Origin: Planctomycetaceae bacterium | Lineage (GTDB): Bacteria > Planctomycetota > Planctomycetia > Pirellulales > UBA1268 | Reading direction: 5' to 3' | NCBI GenBank assembly: GCA_009691925.1 | Contig: SIAG01000191.1 | Location: 1-7,721 of the forward strand | DNA: 7,721 nucleotides | Part shown: positions 1 through 6,281 of the stretch, in pieces | How the letters are laid out: each line of letters begins with the position of its first letter | Numbering within the stretch: position 1 is the stretch's first letter | Notes under the pieces: generated by a model | Told to the model about the DNA's origin: nothing | What the model saw: only the letters and a program-made list of their open reading frames with translations | Databases searched by the model: none | Program-made: the position numbers and the translations under genes

Positions 1-410
1 GGGTGCGGATCATGACCGACGAGATCACGTCGGGCTCCGACATCCTCGGGGCTCTCGTCATGGGCCACCCGCTGACGAGTTGGTGGTGCGGTACGGATCT
101 TTCGATCGAGGAATCGAGGCGTCTCGTGCCCCACCAAAACGCCACGACGATGCAGGTGGCGATCTCGGTCGTGGCCGCCTGCATGTGGATGATTGAGAAT
201 CCCGACCGGGGAGTCCTCCTCCCCGACGACCTCCCCCACGAGTATGTTCTCGGCATCGCCAAGCCCTATCTCGGCAAGTTCATCTCGACGCAATCCGACT
301 GGACACCCCTGAAGCGTTCGTACGACCCGTTCCGCGGCCAGGTCGCGGCACGGCGCGATTCTGATGATCCCTGGCAATTCAAGAACTTCCTGCTCCCCGA
401 CGGAGGCTGA
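1..410 (+). CDS. hss: Homospermidine synthase, C-terminal part (5' end outside the window)
   Basis: The last 135 or so residues of a homospermidine synthase, the NAD-dependent cytoplasmic enzyme that joins two putrescine units (or putrescine and spermidine) into sym-homospermidine. The frame is open to the left edge, so the real start lies upstream; the GTG at 3 is only the first whole codon. Counting from that codon, the recognisable stretches are MTDEI (4-8), HQNATTMQVAISVVAACMWM (44-63), IENPDRG (64-70), LLPDDLPHEY (72-81) and AKPYLGKF (86-93), which match my memory of the conserved C-terminus of bacterial homospermidine synthases such as that of Blastochloris. The family is about 470-480 residues, so roughly the final quarter is visible and the NAD-binding domain is not. 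After the conserved SDWTPLK (98-104) comes a polar tail of about 30 residues. The stop is followed 11 bp later by an ornithine decarboxylase gene, which would supply putrescine; this context supports the call. Confidence 0.88.
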   Translation, partial: VRIMTDEITSGSDILGALVMGHPLTSWWCGTDLSIEESRRLVPHQNATTMQVAISVVAACMWMIENPDRGVLLPDDLPHEYVLGIAKPYLGKFISTQSDWTPLKRSYDPFRGQVAARRDSDDPWQFKNFLLPDGG

Positions 411-421
411 AAGAAAGCCGC

Positions 422-1558
422 ATGACCCCCGCTACGCTGCTCAAGCTCGCCAAGACCCACGGCACGCCGCTGTTCGTCGTCGACCACGCCGAACTGCGCC
501 GCAACTACGCCACCTTCCGCAAGCACTTCCCCCGGGTGCAGGTCTACTACGCCGTGAAGGTCAACAGCGATCCGGCGATCGTCGAGACCTTCTATAAGGC
601 CGGCGGCAGCTTCGATGTGGCGAGCATGCAGGAGTTCCACACCGTCCATCATTTCATCGAGGATCTCCCCAAGAAGACGCGCCAAGACTTCATCTGGGAC
701 AAGATCATCTACGCCAACCCGATCAAGCCGACCGAGACGCTCCGCGAGCTCGACCAATACCGTCCCCTCGTCACCTACGACAACCACGAGGAGGTGAAGA
801 AGATCGCCAAGCACGCGCCGCACGCCGGGCTGGCGCTGCGGATGCGCGTGCCGAACACCGGCTCGATGGTGGAGCTGTCGAGCAAGTTTGGCGCCCTGCC
901 GGGAGAGGCCGTCGGGCTCATTGAGTATGCCCACGAGAACAATCTCGTCGTCGAGGGGCTGTCGTTCCACGTCGGCAGCCAGTGCACGAATCCGCAAAAC
1001 TACATCCAGGCCCTCCACCTCTGCGCCAGCGTGTTCGCCGAGGCGAAGAGCCGGGGCTTCGATCTCAAGCTCCTCGACATCGGCGGCGGATTCCCCGCGG
1101 CCTACGACGACAGCGTGCCGGAGTTCTCGACGCTCGCCAAGTCGATCAACCACGAGCTCGACCGGCTCTTCCCCGCGTCTGTTGAGATCCTCGCCGAGCC
1201 CGGGAGATTCCTTGTGGCGTCGGCCGGCTGGGCGGTCTCGAAGATCATCGGCAAGGCGTTTCGCAACGACAAAACCTGCTACTACGTCGACGACGGCGTC
1301 TATCACACCTATTCCGGCGTGATCTTCGACCACTGCACCTACCACATGCAGAGCTTCAAGAAGGGGACTGCGAAGCTCTGCGCCGTGTTCGGGCCGACCT
1401 GCGACGCGCTCGACACGATCAGCCTCGCCGAGCAGCTCCCCGATCTCGAGATCGGCGATTATCTTTACAGCGAGAAGATCGGCGCCTACTCCGCCGCGTC
1501 GAGCACCCACTTCAACGGCTTCCCGCCGGCGAAGGTGGTGCACATCAACCAGAAGTGA
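422..1558 (+). CDS. Ornithine decarboxylase, PLP-dependent, alanine-racemase fold (fold type III)
   Basis: A complete 378-residue decarboxylase of the eukaryotic-type ODC/DAP decarboxylase family; the likely reaction is L-ornithine to putrescine plus CO2 in the cytoplasm. Visible motifs are YYAVKVN with the PLP lysine K46; SSKFGA (153-158); HVGSQC (183-188) with the PLP-stacking histidine H183; LDIGGGFP (218-225), the phosphate-binding glycine loop; EPGR (259-262); GPTCDALD (324-331) with the cysteine C327 that acts across the dimer interface in ODC; and YSAASSTHFNGF (356-367). GPTCD-LD separates ODC and lysine/ornithine decarboxylases from DAP decarboxylase (which has GPxCE) and from carboxynorspermidine decarboxylase. 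Length suits a bacterial ODC and lacks the C-terminal degradation tail of animal enzymes. The only GGAGG (402-406) lies 15 bp before the ATG, which is far; AAAGAAAG is nearer but weak. Co-directional with the homospermidine synthase gene just upstream. Lysine could be a side substrate. Confidence 0.9.
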   Translation: MTPATLLKLAKTHGTPLFVVDHAELRRNYATFRKHFPRVQVYYAVKVNSDPAIVETFYKAGGSFDVASMQEFHTVHHFIEDLPKKTRQDFIWDKIIYANPIKPTETLRELDQYRPLVTYDNHEEVKKIAKHAPHAGLALRMRVPNTGSMVELSSKFGALPGEAVGLIEYAHENNLVVEGLSFHVGSQCTNPQNYIQALHLCASVFAEAKSRGFDLKLLDIGGGFPAAYDDSVPEFSTLAKSINHELDRLFPASVEILAEPGRFLVASAGWAVSKIIGKAFRNDKTCYYVDDGVYHTYSGVIFDHCTYHMQSFKKGTAKLCAVFGPTCDALDTISLAEQLPDLEIGDYLYSEKIGAYSAASSTHFNGFPPAKVVHINQK

Positions 1559-1607
1559 GCGGCCGCCGGGGCGGTGTGGTTCCGTGGCCAAAGGGAATGG
1601 CGGCGCC
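1559..1607. other. Convergent gap between the polyamine operon and the sulfatase-group genes
   Basis: Two operons meet tail to tail here. GCCGCC (1562-1567) can pair with GGCGGC (1599-1604), and CCGC/GCGG can form a tighter 4-bp stem at 1564-1575, but neither is strong and no T-run follows. A two-way terminator would be expected here; I cannot point to a convincing one. Confidence 0.25.
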
Positions 1608-2606
1608 TCATTTCTCCTCTGGCCAGCGGTAGGCGTCGGCCGCGGCACCGGCCCAAAACGCCTTGCCGGCATCCGCTCCACGGCCGGCGATAGAGCCCCG
1701 GACGAGCCCGAGGATGTCGGCATACGAGCCAGCCAGATCGGAAACCGGCCAGTTGCTGCCGAAGAGGAGCCGGCCATCACCGAACCGGGCGAAGGCGGTG
1801 TCGAGCCAGGGAACCACAGCCTCGGGAGCAGGCACCTCTCCCCGGCCCGCAGCCGGTGAGGCGTGCACCGCCGATTCGAGGATCGCCGACACCTTCATCC
1901 AGACATTGCCGTGCTCGGCCGCGCGCTCCACCCCGGCCGTCCACGTTTCCGTCGGTCCCGGCGGCGCCACGACCGGCCCGCCGAGATGATCGATGACGAT
2001 CCGCAGCGGACGGAATTGCGGCGCGAGCCGGTCGACGGCGGCGAACACGTCGCCATGATTGACGTCGATGGCCAACCCGTGATCCGCCAGGCGGCCGAGG
2101 TCGGCCCGGTAAGCGCGGTCATCGAGACCGGCCAGGAGCGCGTCGCCGTTGACACGGATCCCGCGGAACCGCCGATCGGCGGCAAAGCGGTCGATGAGCG
2201 CCGCGCACCCGGGCGCGCCGAGGGGAAGATTGCCGATGACGGCGACGATCCCCTGCCGGGTGGCCACCAGCGCGTGACGTTCGGCAAGATCGAGGAGCCA
2301 TTGGGTGTCCTCGACCCAAGGGCTCGCCTCGACGACGACCGTCCCGGTGACGCCCAGCGGCTCCACGACCTGCTCCCAATCCGTCGGGAGCACCGTGCGG
2401 TGGAGGATCCTATCTTCGGGTGAGGGCCAGGGCACCCCTTGAGGTCGCGACGGATCGTAGAAGTGGGTGTGGGAATCGATGACCACCGGCGGCAAGCTCG
2501 GCAGCTGGTCGGTTGCGGCCCAGACCGGCGTCATCGATCGGCACGCGCCCAACATCGAACCGATCACCATCCCCTCTCGGAGCAGCTCACGTCGACTGTT
2601 CATCAT
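1608..2606 (-). CDS. Tat-exported amidohydrolase, COG3618 / fuconolactonase-like TIM-barrel hydrolase
   Basis: A 332-residue amidohydrolase-superfamily protein. Relatives hydrolyse lactones such as L-fucono-lactone or 2-pyrone-4,6-dicarboxylate; the substrate here is unknown. The N-terminus MMNSRRELLREG followed by a short hydrophobic stretch is a Tat-type signal (SRRELL). LGAC (19-22) could be a lipobox; otherwise cleavage near VWAA (28-31) is possible. The barrel begins with IDSHTH (43-48), the HxH metal motif, and continues with FRGIRVNGD (147-155), IDHLGGP (205-211), NVWMKVSA (234-241) and FGSNWPV (282-288). Most relatives I know have GSDWP here; this one has N285 where the catalytic or metal-binding Asp would be. 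I chose the ATG at 2606 because GGGAG lies 7 bp before it; an ATG at 2639 is in frame but would place 11 residues before the Tat motif. The start overlaps the 3' end of the methyltransferase gene by 20 bp, which suggests translational coupling. It converges on the decarboxylase gene. Confidence 0.85.
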   Translation of the reverse strand: MMNSRRELLREGMVIGSMLGACRSMTPVWAATDQLPSLPPVVIDSHTHFYDPSRPQGVPWPSPEDRILHRTVLPTDWEQVVEPLGVTGTVVVEASPWVEDTQWLLDLAERHALVATRQGIVAVIGNLPLGAPGCAALIDRFAADRRFRGIRVNGDALLAGLDDRAYRADLGRLADHGLAIDVNHGDVFAAVDRLAPQFRPLRIVIDHLGGPVVAPPGPTETWTAGVERAAEHGNVWMKVSAILESAVHASPAAGRGEVPAPEAVVPWLDTAFARFGDGRLLFGSNWPVSDLAGSYADILGLVRGSIAGRGADAGKAFWAGAAADAYRWPEEK

Positions 2607-3744
2607 CCTCTGGCTCCCATGCTCGGTGACTGTCTCCATGGCCCCAGGTGATCTCGGCGGCCCCCTCGCGGCGCACTGCCTCGATGACGTGGTAGTGCTT
2701 CACCTCCTCGCGGGCGACCGAGTCCCATTCGGCGGGAAGCTGCTCGAGGTACCACGACGGCTGCTTCGTCACCACCAGGAGTGTTCCCCCCGGCGTCAGG
2801 CTCCGTCGGGCCGCCTCGACAAACAGCGCCGCAATGCGGAAGTCGGCGTAGTAGGGGGGATTGGCGAGGGCGAGATCGTACGTGCCCGGATCGGGGACAT
2901 TGCCGTGCGCCTCGAGCGCCACCTGGAGATTCGGGAGGCCGTTGGTGATCGCTCCGAAGCGGGCACATTCGACGGCCCGCGCGGCGCTGTCGAAGGCGTG
3001 GACCTGGACGGTCGGATCTCGGGCCGCCATTCCCAGCCCGACGCTCCCCGGCCCGCAGCCGATGTCGAGCACGCGCGTGTCGGGGGCGACATCGACGGCA
3101 TTGAGGAGATGGCGGGCACCGGGATCGATGCGGCGATGGGAGAAGACCCCGGGGCGGGTCAGGCCCTTCAGGAGTCGGCCGCGGTCGCGGAACACGACCT
3201 CGCAGGAGAAGTCGCGGATCTTCGCCGGCTCGCGCGTCTTCTCGACAAGATACGTGACCGTCTCCGCGCCCGGCCGGACGCGGACAGTCTCCCCGGTGGC
3301 GGTGAGCTGCTCATGGAGCCAGCGGTCGCGGGGGTTATCGGTGGAGACAACGAGCCAGCCACCGCTGCGGAGCTGGACAAGGGCCTGCTGGAGGAGATCG
3401 CGGGTCAATTCCGCCTCGCCGCCGGAAGCGGTGGGGAGGACGACCAGATCGTAGGGACCAGCCGGCATGTCGGCAGCACAGACGAGCCTGGCAAGGCCCA
3501 CCGCTGGCGTAGCGGACGGCTCCCCTTTGGTGATGTCGTCGCGGGCCAGATCGTGCTGGAAGAGGTCGAGGAACCAGACGGTGACGTCCGCCGTGGGGCG
3601 TTCGGCGGCCAGGGTCCGCCCGGCCTGGGCCCGTCCGCGGGTCGTGCAGAGGATCCGCTCACCGGGGAGGTCGCGGGCGATGGCGAGGGCATGGGCCTCG
3701 GCGGGGCGGGGGGGAAGCGGTGCGTGAGCGGCTGGATGATCCAT
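2587..3744 (-). CDS. RsmC/RlmG-like class I methyltransferase (probable rRNA guanine-N2 methyltransferase)
   Basis: A 385-residue protein with the two-domain plan of RsmC/RlmG (COG2813), cytoplasmic enzymes that make N2-methylguanosine in rRNA. Residues 1 to about 165 look like the degenerate N-terminal domain, with YDLVVLP (98-104) and GGWLVVS (128-134) but no SAM-binding glycine loop. A linker with KTREPAKIRDFSCEVVF (169-185) leads to TRPGVFSHRRID (196-207), the typical entry to the catalytic domain. Motif I is VLDIGCGPGSVG (225-236). Motif IV is NPPYY (295-299), where E. coli RsmC has NPPF; the NPP[YF] form fits methylation of an exocyclic amino group. GGTLLVV (319-325) follows. The ATG at 3744 lies 31 bp past the sulfatase stop; the frame stays open further upstream but there it runs through the sulfatase gene with arginine-rich non-protein-like sequence. 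No clear ribosome-binding site. Which rRNA position is modified cannot be told from sequence; another RNA or small molecule is possible. Confidence 0.82.
   Translation of the reverse strand: MDHPAAHAPLPPRPAEAHALAIARDLPGERILCTTRGRAQAGRTLAAERPTADVTVWFLDLFQHDLARDDITKGEPSATPAVGLARLVCAADMPAGPYDLVVLPTASGGEAELTRDLLQQALVQLRSGGWLVVSTDNPRDRWLHEQLTATGETVRVRPGAETVTYLVEKTREPAKIRDFSCEVVFRDRGRLLKGLTRPGVFSHRRIDPGARHLLNAVDVAPDTRVLDIGCGPGSVGLGMAARDPTVQVHAFDSAARAVECARFGAITNGLPNLQVALEAHGNVPDPGTYDLALANPPYYADFRIAALFVEAARRSLTPGGTLLVVTKQPSWYLEQLPAEWDSVAREEVKHYHVIEAVRREGAAEITWGHGDSHRAWEPEDDEQST
2614..2618 (-). promoter_or_regulatory. Ribosome-binding site deciding the amidohydrolase start
   Basis: GGGAG on the - strand, 7 bp before the ATG at 2606 and inside the 3' end of the methyltransferase gene. 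It favours this start over the in-frame ATG at 2639 and puts the Tat motif three residues from the N-terminus. Ribosomes finishing the methyltransferase would end 20 bp past this ATG, so coupling is likely. Confidence 0.5.
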
Positions 3745-3775
3745 GGGGCCGATTAGAGCAGGACTGCCGCAGGAT

Positions 3776-5119
3776 TCATCCGCCGCCACCGGATCGGCGG
3801 CCCGCCCTCTCCACGGCCTCTGCCTGACCGCGCCGCGGAGGAGGAGCCCGGCCGGCCGGCGCCTCAAAACCCGCTTCGATCTCGGCCAACCTCGACCGGA
3901 GGATGGCCGCGACCCCCGGCTCGGCGGCCAGCAGATCGCGGGTCTCACCGGGATCAGAGCCGAGATGAAAAAGCTCCGTTCCCCCGGCGGCGTTGACAAC
4001 GAGCTTCCAATCGCCGGCAAAGCAGGCCCGGTCGGCCGTGGCGATCACAAACGGGGGCCGATCGTCGACGCGCCCCGCCGACAGCGCCGGCCAGAGGTCG
4101 ACGCCGTCACATCGGGCGTCGGCTGGAAGCGGGATGCCGGTCGCGGCGCAGAGCGTGGGAAAAAGATCCTGGACGGTGATCGGCTGCTCGGAAACCGTGG
4201 CGGCCGGGAGATGACCGGGGAACCGGACGATCGCCGGGACTCGGATCCCCCCTTCGTAGACCGTCGCCTTCCGAGCCCGGAAGGGGGCGTTGCTGCCGGA
4301 ACGGTCGGCGCCGTTGTCGGACAGGAAGAGAAGAATCGTCTCGGCCGCCAGCCCGCGCTCGTCGAGCGCCTCAAGCACCCTCGCCACGCCTGTATCGAGC
4401 ACATCGATCATGCCGCAGCGCGTCGCCTGGGGCTCGGGGAGCCCTGCATATTTCGCCGTCGACACGGCCGGCGCGAGGATCGGGAAATGGGGCACATTGA
4501 AGGCCACCTGGAGATAGAAGGGGCGGTCGGCATCCTGCCGCTGGATGATCCGCACCGCCTCGTCGGCCATGAGGATGGCGGCATACCCCTCCTCCTCGAC
4601 AGGAGTCCCGTCCCGCTGCCAATCGAGGTCTCCGCGCCGGTCGCGATGGGTGAAGGAGTCGATCTCGGGGCCGAGAAACCCATAGAAATGGTCAAACCCG
4701 CTCGCCAATGGCGGGCTCGAGGTGCCGAGGTGCCATTTGCCGACGAGGTTTGTGGCATAGCCGGCGGCGGAGAGGGTGCGGGGGAGCGTCGGCAGACCGG
4801 CGGGGAGGCCCGGATCACGGCGCCTCAGCGGCCGGTCGATGCCGAAGCGCCGCGGCAGGCAGCCGGTGAGAAGGGCAGCGCGGGTCGGGCTGCAGACAGG
4901 ATGCGCGTAGCAGCGCTGCAGCTCGACCCCTTCCGCGGCGAGCCTGTCGATCGCCGGCGTGCGCGCCGGTCCGCCGTGCCGCTCGAGATCCCCCCAGCCG
5001 AGATCGTCGGCGAGGATCACGACGATGTTCGGCGGTCGAGCCTCCACCGTAGCCGTGACCGTCATCGCCACAAACAAGCCGGCGAGCCATGCAACAACGA
5101 CCCTGCCGATGACACGCAT
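3776..5119 (-). CDS. Secreted type I sulfatase (formylglycine-dependent)
   Basis: A 447-residue sulfatase of the arylsulfatase / alkaline-phosphatase fold, expected to remove sulfate esters from sulfated sugars or glycans outside the cytoplasm. A Sec signal peptide (1 to about 27, ending TVEA) precedes RPPNIVVILADDLGWGD, the family's N-terminal signature with calcium-binding D38-D39. CSPTR (76-80) is the C-x-P-x-R motif whose C76 must be converted to formylglycine. Other active-site stretches are GKWHLG (127-132), NVPHFP with H211, SDNGADR (267-273) supplying Asp and Asn ligands, and RARKATVYEGGIRVP with K284. Length fits the compact planctomycete sulfatases. The last 25 residues are rich in Pro, Arg and Gly and lie outside the fold. 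I chose the ATG at 5119, which starts right at the signal peptide; in-frame GTG (5128) and TTG (5131) codons are possible but less likely. First gene of a probable three-gene unit with the methyltransferase and amidohydrolase. Subfamily and substrate cannot be fixed from sequence alone. Confidence 0.92.
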   Translation of the reverse strand: MRVIGRVVVAWLAGLFVAMTVTATVEARPPNIVVILADDLGWGDLERHGGPARTPAIDRLAAEGVELQRCYAHPVCSPTRAALLTGCLPRRFGIDRPLRRRDPGLPAGLPTLPRTLSAAGYATNLVGKWHLGTSSPPLASGFDHFYGFLGPEIDSFTHRDRRGDLDWQRDGTPVEEEGYAAILMADEAVRIIQRQDADRPFYLQVAFNVPHFPILAPAVSTAKYAGLPEPQATRCGMIDVLDTGVARVLEALDERGLAAETILLFLSDNGADRSGSNAPFRARKATVYEGGIRVPAIVRFPGHLPAATVSEQPITVQDLFPTLCAATGIPLPADARCDGVDLWPALSAGRVDDRPPFVIATADRACFAGDWKLVVNAAGGTELFHLGSDPGETRDLLAAEPGVAAILRSRLAEIEAGFEAPAGRAPPPRRGQAEAVERAGRRSGGGG

Positions 5120-5194
5120 GATCGCCACCAAGTGAGTGGGCTACGGTAGGAAGACGACGGCCGCGACGAGGAAGGGGTACGGCCCGGCTGGCCC
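5120..5194 (-). other. Spacer before the sulfatase gene, probable site of its promoter
   Basis: Non-coding stretch between the 12-bp hairpin and the sulfatase ATG. If the hairpin ends upstream transcription, the promoter of the sulfatase-methyltransferase-amidohydrolase unit must lie here. I found no convincing -35/-10 pair. A small GGCC-cggct-GGCC inverted repeat (5181-5193) and a weak GGTGG shortly before the ATG are all that stands out. Confidence 0.3.
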
Positions 5195-5223
5195 CTCCGC
5201 GGCGCGACAGCCGCGCCGCGGAG
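5195..5223 (-). terminator. Perfect 12-bp GC-rich hairpin, possible terminator after the EF-hand gene
   Basis: Arms CTCCGCGGCGCG (5195-5206) and CGCGCCGCGGAG (5212-5223) are exact inverse complements around a 5-base loop (5207-5211). The hairpin starts 16 bp after the EF-hand gene stop and lies about 75 bp before the sulfatase start, so it sits where transcription of the first pair should end. No T-run follows on either strand, so it is not a classic intrinsic terminator; it could be a U-less terminator, an mRNA 3'-end stabiliser or a protein-binding palindrome. The structure is seen; the role is inferred. Confidence 0.55.
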
Positions 5224-5238
5224 AACAGCCTTCGGGAT

Positions 5239-6240
5239 TCACTCGGGGCGGCGCGGACGCTCGGGCCGCGGGGCACCGTCACCGCCAGGCCCACCGCCTG
5301 GCCCACCCGGCGGGCCGCCGGCACCGCCACCACCAGGACCACCACCACCAGGACCACCACCACCAGGACCACCACCACCAGGACCGCGACGGCCGCCGCG
5401 CCCTTCAGGGCCGCCCGGGGGACCGCCTCCCGGTGGACCGCCGGCTCCAGGCCCGCCAGCTCCAGGACCACCTTGCCCACCACGCCGCCGCCCCATCTCC
5501 TCGGCAAACTTCATCAATTCGTTGCGGTCGAGCTTGCCGTCGCGGTCAGTGTCGAACGACAAGGCTTCCTCCACAAACCGCTCCGGGCTGGGCGGCCCCA
5601 TCCCTGCGCCCCGGCCACCGCCAGGTCCACCCTCCGGCGGTCCACCCTCGGGCGGTCCACCCTCGGGCGGTCCACCCTCGGGCGGTCCACCCGGTCCACC
5701 CGGGCCACGCTCCCCTCGACCCGGGCCCCCCGGACCACGCTCGCCACCCGGGCCACGCTCCCCTCGACCCGGGCCTCCCGGACCACGCTCGCCTCCCGGA
5801 CCACGCTCGCCCCCCGGCCCACGCTCGCCCCCCGGCCCACGCTCGCCCGGCGGGCCGCCGCGGGGGGGGCCTTCGCCTCTGCCTTCCCCTCTGGGGGGGC
5901 CAAATCCTTCCGGTGGCCCTTCACCCGGCGGCCCATGCTCCCCAGGGGGATGCGGCGGGCGAAACTCCTCTTCGTCGATAACGCCGTCGCCGTTGCCGTC
6001 GAGGGCGACAAGGGCGGTGGCGGCGTTCTTGATTTCTTCGGCATCGAGCCGGTGATCTTGATCGCGATCGAGGGCCTCGCGGAGGGGGTCAAACGGCGGC
6101 GGGCCGGGTGGTCCTCCGCCGAACTCCGGAGGTGGCCCGCCCCCCGGACCACGCGGCGGCTGGGCCATGGCCAGCACGCCGATGCCGATCACCGCGACCG
6201 CCGCGGCGATCGCGCCCCAGGATCGTGTTCCGAGTTTCAT
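5239..6240 (-). CDS. Secreted EF-hand protein with collagen-like Gly/Pro-rich repeats
   Basis: A 333-residue protein of unknown function. A Sec signal peptide (1-26, ending AMA before QPP) leads into a Gly/Pro-rich segment. Three canonical 12-residue EF-hand calcium loops follow: DRDQDHRLDAEE (58-69), DGNGDGVIDEEE (81-92) and DTDRDGKLDRNE (230-241). The first two form a close pair. Between loops 2 and 3 is low-complexity sequence: a Gly-X-Y-like tract of GER and GPG triplets (132-185) and four PPEGG units (186-205). After loop 3 come Gly/Pro-rich sequence, four GPGGG units (286-305) and a basic tail ending RPERPRRPE. Planctomycete genomes encode many secreted EF-hand proteins, so the loops are ordinary for the group; the collagen-like filler is less so. 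The ATG at 6240 has AGGG 8 bp upstream (6249-6252). It lies 64 bp after the beta-propeller gene and may share its transcript. Calcium-dependent structural, adhesive or matrix roles are plausible but unproven. Confidence 0.85.
   Translation of the reverse strand: MKLGTRSWGAIAAAVAVIGIGVLAMAQPPRGPGGGPPPEFGGGPPGPPPFDPLREALDRDQDHRLDAEEIKNAATALVALDGNGDGVIDEEEFRPPHPPGEHGPPGEGPPEGFGPPRGEGRGEGPPRGGPPGERGPGGERGPGGERGPGGERGPGGPGRGERGPGGERGPGGPGRGERGPGGPGGPPEGGPPEGGPPEGGPPEGGPGGGRGAGMGPPSPERFVEEALSFDTDRDGKLDRNELMKFAEEMGRRRGGQGGPGAGGPGAGGPPGGGPPGGPEGRGGRRGPGGGGPGGGGPGGGGPGGGGAGGPPGGPGGGPGGDGAPRPERPRRPE
5326..5385 (-). repeat. Four 15-bp tandem repeats encoding GPGGG
   Basis: On the + strand the unit is ACCACCACCAGGACC; copies 2-4 are identical and the first differs by one base (GCC start). 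In frame with the EF-hand gene, where each unit encodes GPGGG (residues 286-305). Identity at the DNA level suggests recent duplication by slippage. Confidence 0.9.
5626..5685 (-). repeat. Four 15-bp tandem repeats encoding PPEGG
   Basis: The + strand unit is TCCACCCTCGGGCGG; three copies are identical and the one at 5626-5640 has a single silent change (CTCCGG). Each encodes PPEGG in the EF-hand protein (residues 186-205). Confidence 0.9.
5686..5847 (-). repeat. Collagen-like GER/GPG coding repeats, including two 48-bp units
   Basis: Encodes residues 132-185 of the EF-hand protein. It starts as alternating GER and GPG triplets and includes two copies of a 16-residue unit, GERGPGGERGPGGPGR (residues 144-159 and 160-175; DNA 5764-5811 and 5716-5763), which differ at a handful of bases, all silent. 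A partial third copy follows. The Gly-X-Y phase breaks by one residue at each GPGR. Confidence 0.85.
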
Positions 6241-6281
6241 CGCATTCACCCTGCTTTCTGGTTTGGCCACCGACGCGATCA

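Noticed and set aside
1559..1607. Two-way terminator between the convergent operons
   Set aside because: Only a 6-bp stem with a 31-base loop or a 4-bp stem can be drawn, with no T-run; too weak to call.
266..1780. 504-codon open frame on the - strand across the polyamine genes
   Set aside because: It lies antisense to the ornithine decarboxylase, which has a full set of family motifs. The translation is rich in Arg, Val, Glu and Leu without recognisable motifs, as expected of an antisense frame in GC-rich DNA.
2467..3756. 429-codon open frame on the + strand opposite the methyltransferase
   Set aside because: The opposite strand encodes clear methyltransferase motifs (DIGCGPG, NPPYY). The + strand product has no motif and the skewed composition of a shadow frame.
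3745..4020. In-frame upstream extension of the methyltransferase by 92 codons
   Set aside because: It overlaps the sulfatase C-terminal region in another frame and encodes Arg/Pro-rich sequence with no domain; the ATG at 3744 just past the sulfatase stop fits better.
3743..5149. 468-codon open frame on the + strand opposite the sulfatase
   Set aside because: The sulfatase on the - strand has every active-site motif. The + strand frame is Arg/Gly/Asp-rich and motif-free.
5326..5847. Possible CRISPR-like direct repeats
   Set aside because: The repeats are contiguous, in frame, multiples of three bases and have no spacers; they are coding repeats inside the EF-hand gene.
5136..5981. His-rich (HHHQD repeat) open frame on the + strand
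   Set aside because: The HHHQD pattern is the complement of the GPGGG-coding repeats of the EF-hand gene, which has a signal peptide, calcium loops and a ribosome-binding site. It looks metal-binding only by accident.
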